Positions 52,373-61,387 of a stretch of DNA of 64,000 nucleotides are shown here, piece after piece (position 1 is the stretch's first letter; each line of letters starts with the position of its first letter). A program made the translations under genes and the position numbers. The notes beneath the pieces were generated by a model, which saw nothing but the letters and a program-made list of their open reading frames with translations, did no database searches and was not told the DNA's origin. Source of the stretch: Marinobacter panjinensis (GTDB taxonomy: Bacteria; Pseudomonadota; Gammaproteobacteria; Pseudomonadales; Oleiphilaceae); assembly GCF_005298175.1 (NCBI RefSeq), contig NZ_SZYH01000001.1, positions 1,550,001 through 1,614,000 on the forward strand, given 5' to 3'.

Positions 52373-52645
52373 TCAGCGATCCACGTGTCCGAGCGAGCGT
52401 TCAGGGTCGATTTCGTCCCGTACCAGTTGCTTGAGCACCTTGATCTCCGGAAATCCTTCTTGCTCCTTGCGGGACCAGATCCGCTTTTCATTAACCCACA
52501 CCTCGAAAATACCGCCACTTCCCGGATGCAACGCCAGCGATTCCAGCTCGCCTTCGAAGGTGGTCAGCAGTTCCTGTGCCATCCAGGCCGAACGTAGCAG
52601 CCAGCGGCAGCCTGTGCAGTAATGGATATCAACTCTGTTTGTCAT
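52373..52645 (-). CDS. SelT/SelW/SelH (Rdx) family thioredoxin-like protein
   Basis: A 90-residue protein: an active-site C-T-G-C (Cys10-Cys13) in the HYCTGCRWLLRSAWMAQEL start, then HPGSGGIFEVWVNEKRIWSRKEQEGFPEIKVLKQLVRDE (in part), a standard Rdx pattern. In some bacteria and eukaryotes the second or first Cys is selenocysteine; here both are Cys. Family members are thioredoxin-like oxidoreductases of unclear substrate. Confidence 0.9.
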   Translation of the reverse strand: MTNRVDIHYCTGCRWLLRSAWMAQELLTTFEGELESLALHPGSGGIFEVWVNEKRIWSRKEQEGFPEIKVLKQLVRDEIDPERSLGHVDR

Positions 52646-52699
52646 TGCGCTCGTCCATTATTTTCCGGGAGTGTTTTCGTTCGCAGTATACAGCAGACG

Positions 52700-53083
52700 C
52701 TACGTCTTCTGACCGGGTCGGCGAAACAACACGTAGTTCCCCAGTATGGCCAGCATCGCTCCCAGTACCGCCGTAATAGTCCACTGGAAACCCTCAAGCC
52801 AGGTTGACACACTCAAGGCCACTATCGGGAACAGCACCGTTGCACCCTAGAATGTGGCCGTTGTGGGCACCACCCACTCAACCCCCTGAATCAGACACCA
52901 GACACCCAGGATCAAGGCGCCATAGACCATGCCCCAGGCATTGGCGACCAGCAGGGGGATCTCTGCAAGTCGAACCTCTATGCTCACCAGGTTCCCCATG
53001 GAAAACCAGAAAGTACCCGCAGCGGCAAACAGTATGCTGGCGCCGGTTGCGTTACCCAGCTGCAGGTCATGCCAGAACAACAA
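52700..53083 (-). pseudogene. Decayed EamA permease fragment with an in-frame stop
   Basis: The minus strand keeps a C-terminal EamA half: MLFWHDLQLGNATGASILFAAA down to WVVPTTATF, then TAG (52847-52849), then the frame continues GATVLFPIVALSVSTWLEGF to LGNYVLFRRPGQKT and a stop at 52700. The stop replaces what is probably a Trp codon (F-W-G). The N-terminal half is absent; upstream sequence is instead a remnant of a regulator on the other strand. Confidence 0.75.
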
Positions 53084-53127
53084 CGCGACGCCGCTTATGC
53101 CCGGTGCCGTTTGCCTGTTTCCGGCGG

Positions 53128-53238
53128 CTGACCCGGGCCCGTGATCTGCTACGCCAGCCCGGGCATAAAATCACCGCCATCGCCCTGGCCTGCAGTTTCA
53201 ATGACTCCAGCCAGTTCAGCCGGACGTTCAAGGACTGA
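53128..53238 (+). pseudogene. AraC-type HTH C-terminal remnant
   Basis: The plus-strand frame ending at 53238 reads LTRARDLLRQPGHKITAIAL, then ACSFNDSSQFSRTFKD, which is the second helix-turn-helix of an AraC/XylS regulator (usual form I-A-x-x-x-G-F-x-x-x-S-x-F-S-R-x-F). No N-terminal part is present, and no start codon with a ribosome site precedes it. With the EamA fragment it marks a patch of gene decay. Confidence 0.7.
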
Positions 53239-53253
53239 CCACAGAACCGTCGC

Positions 53254-54951
53254 CTAAAACTGCGTTCGACCCCGCAGCAACACCTGCACCTGGTCAATGC
53301 TGTCGTCCCCGTCCAGCGGGAAAGCAAAGTCCAGGTGCAGCATCCGCTGTACTTCAATCCGGTTTGAGGCCAGCCGCAGACCGAACCCCACATCTTTCAG
53401 GACGCCATCAGCCGGGCCATTGTTGCGTCCGTCATCGAACCACGCACGACCCACGTCAGTGAACAGAACACCGCCCAAACGGAACAGCTTGAACGGATGC
53501 CAGTCCGGAAAATAGCGCCGCTCCAGCGTCCAGAGTGCTCGCCGGTTACCCTGCTGGTAGTCACTCGGATATCCTCGGAGGCCATTTTCACCGCCGATCA
53601 ATAGCTGCTGGTCCGCGGTCAGATTTCGGGCTGCCGTCACAGACAGATGGGTATACCAGCTCGTCCACCGCACAGAACCACCGTGAAAGTACTCCAGATT
53701 GAGTGTCCCCTGAAGATTCTCGACACGGTTTTCATCCAGGCGATAACTACCACTCTGGCTGAGCCCGTAGCGAGCATAGTTGGTTTCGGTAGCCAGCAGC
53801 GCATCCTCGAATTCGATGTTCAACACGACGCGATCTTCTGTAGCTCCCAGCCCGGGAGATGAATAACCCAGTTCTGTAAGCCACACAAACCCATCCCGGA
53901 CATCCTCAACCCGCTGCAGGCGGGTGAGGTTTGTCATCTCCCGGAAGCGGTTTTCGCGGTAGTCAAAACCGATCCATGGATAGCTCAGGGTCCGGTCTTC
54001 CGGCAGTAAGTCCAGGTCGGGCTCATCCGGCAGGCGTTCAAAATTCAGCGCATCATAACGCCAACCGGCAAGCAGCCTCCATTGGCGATCATTACGCTCC
54101 GCGAGCCGCCAGCCCACATCAACACTGACGAACTCCTGGCTACGGCGGTAATCAGCAATGGCCTCGGCCCCCACGAAACGGGACTCATCCCGTACGTCGT
54201 CCACGCCGCTGAGCCCGAAGCGCCAATCTGTACGTTGGCTAAAAAATGGTCGTTCCAGGTAGACACTACGGCCGCGGCCGTCGCTGCGTTTATCGTAGGA
54301 AAATCCCGACTGCCAGTGGGAACCAAGGACATTGGGATCATCATAATTTATGCCGGTCTCGGTGCGGTCCGGGTCCCTGGTGTAGGAAATCCCCACGCTC
54401 TTGCCGGACCCCAGAAAGTTCGGGTCGGAAATACCGGTGTTGGTTGTGTTCTCGCCACCGGAACGTGACCCTCCGACCGTAGGAAATAACGTCCAGGTAT
54501 CCCGTGCCAGAACACTTACCTCCACCTCATCCCCGCAGACACGAGTGACACCAACCCAGGCCGCGGCCAGGTACTCGCGCTGACGGAGAATGCGCTCGGA
54601 CTCGGCGATGGCATCCGGCTCGTAGACATTGCCCTCACGGAACACTAGCTGGGCACGCAGAGCAGACTCCCAGGTGGGCGTATTGAGTGCGTTCATAGTG
54701 CGGTAAAAAACATTGTCCTGGTCCGGATCACTGACATCAAAAATCGGTCGGCGAATGATACGAACCTGGCCAATGCGGGCTCCTTCCGGGATCACCATAT
54801 CGCTCTGGCGTGCCAACTGGTCCCGGGGCTGGTCAAGGTCAATCGACTCCGGCTGGACCTCGCTGAAGGTACAGCGGTCTGTTTCGGGATCTGCTGCCAC
54901 GGGCGGGCAGAAGAGTCCTATCCCGAAAATAACAAAGGCACGCTTGAACAT
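53254..54951 (-). CDS. Omp85-superfamily outer-membrane protein (BamA/TamA-type)
   Basis: A 565-residue protein with a signal peptide (cleavage near VAADP) and one or two POTRA-like modules (RIGQVRIIRRPIFD and FREGNVYEPDAIAESERILRQREYLAAAWV, in part) before a C-terminal barrel of about 400 residues. The barrel has the conserved lid motif GGENGLRGYPSDYQQGNRR (typical of Omp85) and the final strand ends QVLLRGRTQF, with a C-terminal Phe. It is shorter than BamA (about 800 residues). The smaller size suggests a TamA- or surface-antigen-type relative of unknown cargo. Monocistronic. Confidence 0.88.
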   Translation of the reverse strand: MFKRAFVIFGIGLFCPPVAADPETDRCTFSEVQPESIDLDQPRDQLARQSDMVIPEGARIGQVRIIRRPIFDVSDPDQDNVFYRTMNALNTPTWESALRAQLVFREGNVYEPDAIAESERILRQREYLAAAWVGVTRVCGDEVEVSVLARDTWTLFPTVGGSRSGGENTTNTGISDPNFLGSGKSVGISYTRDPDRTETGINYDDPNVLGSHWQSGFSYDKRSDGRGRSVYLERPFFSQRTDWRFGLSGVDDVRDESRFVGAEAIADYRRSQEFVSVDVGWRLAERNDRQWRLLAGWRYDALNFERLPDEPDLDLLPEDRTLSYPWIGFDYRENRFREMTNLTRLQRVEDVRDGFVWLTELGYSSPGLGATEDRVVLNIEFEDALLATETNYARYGLSQSGSYRLDENRVENLQGTLNLEYFHGGSVRWTSWYTHLSVTAARNLTADQQLLIGGENGLRGYPSDYQQGNRRALWTLERRYFPDWHPFKLFRLGGVLFTDVGRAWFDDGRNNGPADGVLKDVGFGLRLASNRIEVQRMLHLDFAFPLDGDDSIDQVQVLLRGRTQF

Positions 54952-55097
54952 GATCAGGTTCTCATACTCGGGGCCTACCTAATCCCTTAAAATATCGTGG
55001 CCACCCTCCTGCTGGAAGAAAATGGCGCAGCCAGCATCACCCGCTACTCGGCCCATGGCGAGAAGCTCTGGAGCAGAAAGTTCAGCGCTGCCTCGGT

Positions 55098-56105
55098 TCA
55101 CTTGATAACTTGCTCCAGCGGCCGCCGCAGGGATCGTGGCATTTCCGCTCCGCGACCAATTCTCACGACAAAGTCCGGCCGTCGGTTCCCCACACCCAGA
55201 AAACGGGCAAATTCCGCTCGCAGCGGAGCCACCTCAACCGGCTGATTAATAAAGGCCGTACTCAGGCCCAACGCGGTGGCCTGCAGGGCGAGTCGCTCGT
55301 AGCACCGACCGGCTTCAATCCAATGGGGCTTGTCGTCGATCTCAGAAACCAGTACTGCAATCGCAGATGAGCTCCGGATGTGACGGTAGTCTTTCTGGTT
55401 CTGCTTCTTCGCAGAGAACCCGAAGTGCATCGCCATCAAACCCAGCCATCGAGGCACTGCCGGGTTGCCCATGACCGGTCCATACAGACCGTCACCTTTT
55501 GTCACCGCCTCTGAACCGTTAAAGCGAATCCAGGACTTGAGCTCCCGGGCCCATTCTGAATCGCCAAACTGGGCGGTATTGCCTTCCGCCACATATCGCG
55601 CCACCTGCTCCTTCTGTTCACCATCAGTGAACACAATGATGGAGACTCCATCACCCTGCCCGGCCTTCTCCAATTGCTGCAACTGCTCGGCAGAGAGTTG
55701 CGAACCATCGTACTCGACGCGGCTGCACTGCCTTTGGGGAATGGCCTCGAACAAAGGCGACCGGAAAGGGGTTGTTTCCTCAAAATCAATGTTGACCCCC
55801 GAGGTTGAGGCATCATAGGAACAGTGGCCCTTCAGCCCCGCCGCTTCTGCTGCCAGCAGCAGATTCTCGGCGGCACAGCCCAGGCTCGCGTACAGGTGGT
55901 GGTCGTCAGGGTCGACAGCCGGACATCGCCGTGACAGATCCGGAAGAATCCGTATCCGGTTGTTTTCCAGTTTGAAAATCCAGGGCTGGGTATTGTGACT
56001 GGACGCCGCCAGCGTCGCATAATGCACGAGCACTGAATAATCTTGCGCCGCGTTGTCCAGCGCCAGGTGACGCCAGGTCTCCTTTGCATAGTCTGAGTAG
56101 TTCAT
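55098..56105 (-). CDS. Acg-like nitroreductase family protein
   Basis: A 335-residue protein from the ATG at 56105 (site GAGGGCGAG). The N-terminal ATLAASSHNTQPWIFKLENN (about residues 31-50) and PDLSRRCPAVDPDDHHLYASLGCAAENLLLAAEAAGL (in part) are typical of Acg-type double-lobed nitroreductase homologues, which bind FMN but often lack reductase activity. The C-terminal half has HWIEAGRCYERLALQATALGLSTAFINQPVE (in part). In mycobacteria Acg is dormancy-linked; the bacterial role here is open. It is divergent from the CPBP gene. Confidence 0.85.
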   Translation of the reverse strand: MNYSDYAKETWRHLALDNAAQDYSVLVHYATLAASSHNTQPWIFKLENNRIRILPDLSRRCPAVDPDDHHLYASLGCAAENLLLAAEAAGLKGHCSYDASTSGVNIDFEETTPFRSPLFEAIPQRQCSRVEYDGSQLSAEQLQQLEKAGQGDGVSIIVFTDGEQKEQVARYVAEGNTAQFGDSEWARELKSWIRFNGSEAVTKGDGLYGPVMGNPAVPRWLGLMAMHFGFSAKKQNQKDYRHIRSSSAIAVLVSEIDDKPHWIEAGRCYERLALQATALGLSTAFINQPVEVAPLRAEFARFLGVGNRRPDFVVRIGRGAEMPRSLRRPLEQVIK

Positions 56106-56311
56106 CTCGCCCTCACATGCCGCCTTCAGGCAACGTTGTGTTAGCCAGTATCTTACCAATCGGCCGGCCGCTCTTGACGCATATCAAGAAGACATCCCGT
56201 TAGCCGGAATCTGAAGGCGCCTGTCTGTACCGCCCGGCTTTTTCATGCCTATCATGAACTGTACAGCGATAACGGTTCGCCCAATAGCCATCCGCATCCG
56301 GGACACTACAT

Positions 56312-57154
56312 ATGCCCTCTCCAGGCAAAACCGTTCAACCGGAAACTATCCCATTCGGTTCGCTGGCATTATTTCTGGCGCTGACGTTCGGAATTGCCTG
56401 GGGAATCCTCGCTGCGTTCATTTTTTTACCAGAAACCATGGTCGGTGTTTTTGGCGAAATTACCGGTCAACACCCCCTGTTTTACCTTGCGGTCTGGGCC
56501 CCGGCCATTGCGGCCTTTATCGTGGTTTTCCGATTGTCGGGCATCGAAGGTTTACGCCGATATCTTGGCCGTTTTCTGATTTGGCGCTGTTCCCGGTGGT
56601 GGTATGCATTTCTGCTAATCGGAGTCCCTTTGGTGTTTGTGGCTGGTTCGCTCATGAAGGGCAATATTTCCGAGACAGGCTTTCCCTTCGACTCGATTCT
56701 GTCCTTTCTCGGGGCGCTGATTCTTATCGCGATCAAGGGCCCCATCGAGGAATTTGGCTGGCGTGGACTGGCACTGCCCCTGCTACAGCGAAAGGTGGCC
56801 CCCATCTGGGCCGCTCTGATTCTGGGCATTATCTGGGGCCTCTGGCATACCCCGGCCTTCCTGCTCAGCGGCACCCAGCAAAGTGCGTGGTCGTTTATGC
56901 CTTTCTTCCTGGGCACTATCGCCCTGAGCGTTATCGTAACACCGCTCTTCAATGTCTCACGGGGAAGCATTCTGCTGCCGGCGCTGTTTCATTTCATGCT
57001 GATTAATCCGGTCTGGCCAGATGCACAGCCCTACGACACCTACCTCTTTGCGCTTGTTGCTGTAGCACTGGTCTGGCTGAATCGGAAAACCATGTTTACA
57101 CGCAAATACAGCATCACAGAAGTCATTCCCGGAGAGCGGGCGCCCTCGCCATGA
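56312..57154 (+). CDS. CPBP family intramembrane glutamic endopeptidase
   Basis: A 280-residue membrane protein with about eight helices carrying the CPBP motifs: GPIEEFGWRGLALPLLQ (Glu146, Glu147, Arg151), then LWHTPAFL (His179) and HFMLIN near residue 227. Members are intramembrane proteases or protective immunity-type factors (Abi). The last four bases overlap the start of the serine hydrolase gene, so the two are co-translated. An upstream in-frame region is not conserved; the ATG at 56312 opens a normal N-terminus. Confidence 0.88.
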   Translation: MPSPGKTVQPETIPFGSLALFLALTFGIAWGILAAFIFLPETMVGVFGEITGQHPLFYLAVWAPAIAAFIVVFRLSGIEGLRRYLGRFLIWRCSRWWYAFLLIGVPLVFVAGSLMKGNISETGFPFDSILSFLGALILIAIKGPIEEFGWRGLALPLLQRKVAPIWAALILGIIWGLWHTPAFLLSGTQQSAWSFMPFFLGTIALSVIVTPLFNVSRGSILLPALFHFMLINPVWPDAQPYDTYLFALVAVALVWLNRKTMFTRKYSITEVIPGERAPSP

Positions 57155-58356
57155 ATCAAATGCGCAGGAAACCCACCAGACTGCTTATCACGCTCTTTCT
57201 GATATTCCCCTGGCTGTCCTCATGCGCTGACACTCCGAATCCATCAACGAACGACTCTTTACCGGAAACATTCGCAACTGCCCTGAAACGTTTTCAAGCG
57301 CAGTACAAGCTCCCCGGCATCACCGCCACCTATGTGTTAGCTGACGGCGTAAGTTACTCTGCCGCCGCTGGCTGGGCAGATGTTGAATCCGGGGCCCCAA
57401 TGTCCGTCTCTTCCAGAATGCTGGCTGCGAGCATTGGCAAAACCTTTGTGGCTGCTACTACAGTGTCCCTGGCCCGGGAGCGTAATATCGATCTGGACGC
57501 GCCCGTATCAAACTGGCTGGGACACAATGCCTGGTTTGAACGTCTACCGAATCATAAAAGCATGACTCTTCGTCATTTGCTTACCCACACTTCGGGGTTA
57601 CCCAACCATGTCTACATGCCAGCTTTTGCCGAGGCGGTTGCAAGACAGTGGCCCAATCCGGGCAATGCATTCACTCCGGACGTTCTCATCAGCTTCATCC
57701 TCGACACAAGCCCCCTGTTTTCCCCTGGGAAAGGCTGGGCATACTCCGACACGGGTTACATCCTGACAGGACTTGTCATCGAAAGCGTGACGAAACGAAG
57801 CTACTACGAAGAGCTCGATGAGCGTTTTTTGGCGCCACTGAGACTGGACCAGACAACACCCTCCGACCAACGATTACTAGCCAATCTCGCCACTGGCTAT
57901 GTCGCTGCAGACAATCCCTTTGGGTTTCCTCCGAAAACCATAGACCAAAACGGCTTCTTGGCGTGGCATCCGGGGCTGGAGTGGACGGGTGGCGGGCTGA
58001 TCAGCACTTCCCGTGACCTGGCGCACTGGGGAGATGCGCTTTTCCGCGGTCGAGCCATGCCAGCGCCCTATCTCGACACCATGCTCGACTCTGTAGCGAT
58101 CGGAGCAGATGCCCCCGGCGTAGATTATGGTTTGGGCATTGCCATCAATCGGTCCAGCGAGCTGTCTCCGGTCTATGGTCATGGTGGCTGGATTCCCGGG
58201 TACAGTTCCAGCCTGCGCCATTACTCGCAGAGTGAGATTACCATCGCTTTTCAGGTAAACACTGATCGAGTGCCACAAAGTAAGCTGTCAGACGTGGAGC
58301 TCTGCCTCGCCAGGATAGTGATTTCGGCCGGGGAAGATATCGCCTGTGTGCCGTGA
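57151..58356 (+). CDS. Class C beta-lactamase-like serine hydrolase lipoprotein
   Basis: A 401-residue lipoprotein: signal peptide with lipobox WLSSC (Cys25), then a beta-lactamase/penicillin-binding-like fold. The SxxK motif is Ser94-Lys97 (AASIGKTF), the second motif YSDTGY lies near residue 208 and the third is HGGWIPGY near 348. These are the hallmarks of the serine hydrolase/esterase EstB-like group as well as AmpC-like enzymes; activity on antibiotics is not implied. It overlaps the CPBP gene by 4 bp. Confidence 0.88.
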   Translation: MNQMRRKPTRLLITLFLIFPWLSSCADTPNPSTNDSLPETFATALKRFQAQYKLPGITATYVLADGVSYSAAAGWADVESGAPMSVSSRMLAASIGKTFVAATTVSLARERNIDLDAPVSNWLGHNAWFERLPNHKSMTLRHLLTHTSGLPNHVYMPAFAEAVARQWPNPGNAFTPDVLISFILDTSPLFSPGKGWAYSDTGYILTGLVIESVTKRSYYEELDERFLAPLRLDQTTPSDQRLLANLATGYVAADNPFGFPPKTIDQNGFLAWHPGLEWTGGGLISTSRDLAHWGDALFRGRAMPAPYLDTMLDSVAIGADAPGVDYGLGIAINRSSELSPVYGHGGWIPGYSSSLRHYSQSEITIAFQVNTDRVPQSKLSDVELCLARIVISAGEDIACVP

Positions 58357-58397
58357 ATAGCCGTGTCCTAAACTCGAAAACGTATAGGAGCTTCCAA

Positions 58398-59351
58398 ATG
58401 AAAAAGAGCCTCGCTTTCTCCGCCCTGTTCATCGCTTTTCCCGCCTACGCGCAATTTGCCCCGCAACAGGGAATCAGTGGTGAAATATCATTGAATGCAG
58501 GCGTTACGTCTTCAGCATCCAACTTTAACACTGACGGTGACGCGACGATCGACTCCCTTGGAAATGACGCGGAAAGTGATTCAGAAGGGCTTATCGCGCC
58601 TCTGGGAAACATTGCCTATACGTTCGGCGCCAATCTCAATCGTCAGTTTTACTTCGGTACGTCGAGGGAAGACATTGCTGTCGGAACCCTGGCAATGCAG
58701 CTGGGATACAAACATGAGCTCGCCTCTGGCACCGTCCTGAACGTTTCCTTTTTACCAACGGTGATATCCGGAGAAACCTGGCAAAACCCCTATGAAATCA
58801 ATACCAAACGCAAAGAAACCGATGTAAAAGGCAATGCATACCGGCTCAGGCTCGAAACCATTTCCGGTTCTGATTTCAGTCTGGATCTTGCCTTTGCCAC
58901 CACAGACGTTGAAGACGACCTCAACGCAGGGACCGACCTGGCGCGCGATGCTCACAGCTACTATGCAAAAGGCGAATACCGCTTCACGCTCTCGCCCACC
59001 AGCTTTCTTATGCCTTCCGCCATTTATATCCAACACGACGCAGATGGCAGTGCCAATTCCTTCGATTCATACGGTACCGAGATAAGCTGGTTCAACATTT
59101 TTGACAAACATCGCCTGGTATTGACTGCGGGTTACGCAATGCGCGACTACGCCAGCTCAAGCACGCTGTTTAGCAAAACGCGCTCGGACGATGAGCTGAG
59201 CCTGTTCGCTGCCTACGAATACCCGGGGTTCATGGAGTGGGAGGATTGGTCATTTGTCTCTTTTGCCGGTTATGGCAACACTCAGTCCAACCTGACTTTC
59301 TACGATGAATCGCAATACCTCGTCGCAGTTGGTTTGAACTATCGGTTTTAA
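58398..59351 (+). CDS. DUF2860 family outer-membrane protein
   Basis: A 317-residue protein from the ATG at 58398 (AGGAG upstream). Signal peptide (SALFIAFPAYAQ), a short disordered Asn/Asp-rich stretch (residues 25-55), then a barrel-like sequence with alternating strands and a closing AVGLNYRF. It follows the DUF2860 pattern. It comes 41 bp after the serine hydrolase gene on the same strand, so the three genes may form an operon. The final Phe is the usual outer-membrane signature. Confidence 0.8.
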   Translation: MKKSLAFSALFIAFPAYAQFAPQQGISGEISLNAGVTSSASNFNTDGDATIDSLGNDAESDSEGLIAPLGNIAYTFGANLNRQFYFGTSREDIAVGTLAMQLGYKHELASGTVLNVSFLPTVISGETWQNPYEINTKRKETDVKGNAYRLRLETISGSDFSLDLAFATTDVEDDLNAGTDLARDAHSYYAKGEYRFTLSPTSFLMPSAIYIQHDADGSANSFDSYGTEISWFNIFDKHRLVLTAGYAMRDYASSSTLFSKTRSDDELSLFAAYEYPGFMEWEDWSFVSFAGYGNTQSNLTFYDESQYLVAVGLNYRF

Positions 59352-59357
59352 CAGGCC

Positions 59358-60152
59358 CTAGGAACGAGCTCTGGTAATGCGGAACAGCGCATCCGGCGAG
59401 ATCCGCTTGAGCCACAGCGCGGCCATTTCCTTGCCCTTGCCTACCGGAATCTCACGTTTCTTCGCTTGCAGGCCCTTGAAGACCACCTCGGCGCATTCAT
59501 TCACATCCATGCCGCCGGCAATGTCCTCGTCCTCCTCACCAAACGCCGAGCCGTCGCCGGCAAGCGCATTGCGGGAGATGTCCGTGCGAATGAAACCGGG
59601 AGTAATCGTCGATACGTGCACCCCCTGCCCTTCAACTTCCGCACGGAGGGCATCAAAAAAGCCCATAACCGCGTGTTTGGCCGCGCAGTAGCCGGTTCGC
59701 AGGGGCACGCCTACTTTGCCGGCGACGCTGGACGTCACGGCAAGATGCCCGGCACCGCGCTCCAGCATATGGGGCAATACCGCCTTGGTCAGCGCAATCT
59801 GGCCCATCACGTCCACATCCATCAGCTTCTGGTAGACCGCCATATCGGTGTCTTTGCACAATGAGCGCTGTGAAACACCGGCGTTGTTAACCAGAATATC
59901 AATGGCGCCAAAAGCATCGAGCACCGTCTGGACCGCTCCGGGCAACGACGCCCAGTCAGTCACGTCCAGAGGCAGCACCAGTACCTCATCAGCCGCAAGG
60001 CCTGCGTCACGGCAACGACGGGCAACGCGCTCCAGTTCGCTCTTACGCCGGGCAGAAAGAACCAGGCGGGCACTGTCCTGCGCAAATCGAACAGCGAGCG
60101 CCTCACCGATACCGGCGGACGCTCCGGTAATCCATACAGTTTGTCCAGACAT
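59358..60152 (-). CDS. Short-chain dehydrogenase/reductase (SDR) family protein
   Basis: A 264-residue classical SDR from the ATG at 60152 (AGGAAG upstream). The nucleotide site is TGASAGIGEALAVRFA (about residues 9-24), the NNAG motif is VNNAGVSQRSL, and the active site is SSVAGKVGVPLRTGYCAAKHAV with Ser and the Y-x-x-x-K (YCAAK). The C-terminus runs to about residue 260 with a substrate-lid region rich in Glu and Met. The substrate is not evident. It is convergent with the DUF2860 gene. Confidence 0.92.
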   Translation of the reverse strand: MSGQTVWITGASAGIGEALAVRFAQDSARLVLSARRKSELERVARRCRDAGLAADEVLVLPLDVTDWASLPGAVQTVLDAFGAIDILVNNAGVSQRSLCKDTDMAVYQKLMDVDVMGQIALTKAVLPHMLERGAGHLAVTSSVAGKVGVPLRTGYCAAKHAVMGFFDALRAEVEGQGVHVSTITPGFIRTDISRNALAGDGSAFGEEDEDIAGGMDVNECAEVVFKGLQAKKREIPVGKGKEMAALWLKRISPDALFRITRARS

Positions 60153-60384
60153 AACAGCAGCTTCCTTAAAGAGTTTGTGTGTTGCCAAGCCATGTTGGCC
60201 GCTGTTTCGGTCAACTCCAGGGTGAGCCTCCCAGGCTGAGATATTGATGCAAACACCCATTTCCGGATAGTAATCCGATAAGCTCGCCAGGTCACGAATG
60301 CCCCGGTTGATTTCATCCAGCCAGCAGCAAGCATCAATCATGTTGTGGTAGGGTTAACACACTGATTTCTTGAGCCTCCGACCG

Positions 60385-61044
60385 ATGCGCATCCGGATTA
60401 CCCACCAGAGAATCACGATTGCACTGCAGCTTATCCTGCTTGCTGAAACGGTATTCGCCGTTTGGGGTCAGCGCTGGTTTACTGCGTTCCTGACAGCAAT
60501 GATTATTGCCATCACCTTTTTCCCGCTGCTGTTTGAGCGCCGCTTCCGGATTCACATCCCGCCAGAACTGCAGCTTGCTGCCATCGTGTTTGTGTTCGCC
60601 TCCCTGTTCCTGGGCGAGATCCGCGGTTACTACACCCGGTTCTGGTGGTGGGATATGGCATTGCACACCATGTCCGGCTTTCTGCTGGGCATTCTGGGCT
60701 TCCTGCTGGTCCACATCATGAACGAAACCGAGAAAATACACGTCCATATGAACCCCGGTTTCGTGGCCTTCTTCGCCTTCATGTTTGCCCTGGGTGTTGG
60801 CGCGCTGTGGGAGGTTTTCGAATTCACCATGGATGCCGTGTTCGGCATGAACATGCAGAAGCCCATGCTGGGTGACCCATCGGGACTGACGGACACCATG
60901 TGGGACCTGATCGTCGATGCGGTGGGCGCGCTGGTGATTTCGGCCCTGGGCTGGCGCTACCTGAAAAATCCCGAGCAGAAATCATTCCTGGAACGCTGGA
61001 TCGATTCATTCATCGAACGCAACCCGAGGTTCTTCAAGCGGTAA
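60385..61044 (+). CDS. DUF2238/YjdF-like membrane protein
   Basis: A 219-residue protein with six hydrophobic helices from the ATG at 60385 (MRIRITHQRI). Conserved-looking polar residues cluster in RGYYTRFWWWDMALHTMSGFLLG (in part) and FALGVGALWEVFEFTMD and TMWDLIVDAVGALV; this is the DUF2238 pattern of W-D-x-x-L-H and E-x-x-E/D in a membrane protein. It may carry metal or heme ligands, but the function is unknown. There is only a weak ribosome site; a TTG at 60370 is the alternative start. Confidence 0.75.
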   Translation: MRIRITHQRITIALQLILLAETVFAVWGQRWFTAFLTAMIIAITFFPLLFERRFRIHIPPELQLAAIVFVFASLFLGEIRGYYTRFWWWDMALHTMSGFLLGILGFLLVHIMNETEKIHVHMNPGFVAFFAFMFALGVGALWEVFEFTMDAVFGMNMQKPMLGDPSGLTDTMWDLIVDAVGALVISALGWRYLKNPEQKSFLERWIDSFIERNPRFFKR

Positions 61045-61062
61045 ACGGTGGGGCAGCCGGAT

Positions 61063-61386
61063 TCAGCCAAAGTAATCCTGTATCCAGTCAAACAGTGTCG
61101 TCGTATCTACATCAGACAACGCCATCTGTTTGAAGTCATTACCCACCTCATCGTCGATGGTGACAAACTGATAGAGCAGCACGCCTGGCTGCTCATCATG
61201 CAGGATGAGTGTTATGCGCCGGCGGGTGCGCAGGCAGTCGATGGTCATCACATCGGCCGGTATGCCGGCATCACGCATACCGCGGCGAACTTCCACCACC
61301 GGATTGATATGCTGGTGGGCCGCCTGGATGCGGGCATGGGCATCACTGGCCATATCGGACAGGGCTTTCAGCGGATCTTCAGACAT
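61063..61386 (-). CDS. Small hypothetical protein, unrecognised
   Basis: A 107-residue soluble protein from the ATG at 61386 (MSEDPLKALSD). An N-terminal helix (residues 5-30) is followed by alternating strands (VMTIDCLRTRRRITLILHDEQPGVLLYQFV, in part) and a C-terminal DTTTLFDWIQDYFG. I do not recognise a family. It starts 1 bp after the stop of the next small gene upstream (61388-61762), so both are read from one transcript. Confidence 0.65.
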   Translation of the reverse strand: MSEDPLKALSDMASDAHARIQAAHQHINPVVEVRRGMRDAGIPADVMTIDCLRTRRRITLILHDEQPGVLLYQFVTIDDEVGNDFKQMALSDVDTTTLFDWIQDYFG

Positions 61387-61387
61387 T

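Noticed and set aside
54952..55097. Possible remnant gene between the Omp85 and nitroreductase genes
   Set aside because: A short plus-strand frame (VATLLLEENGAASITRYSA) looks protein-like but matches no family I know, and it has no start signal.
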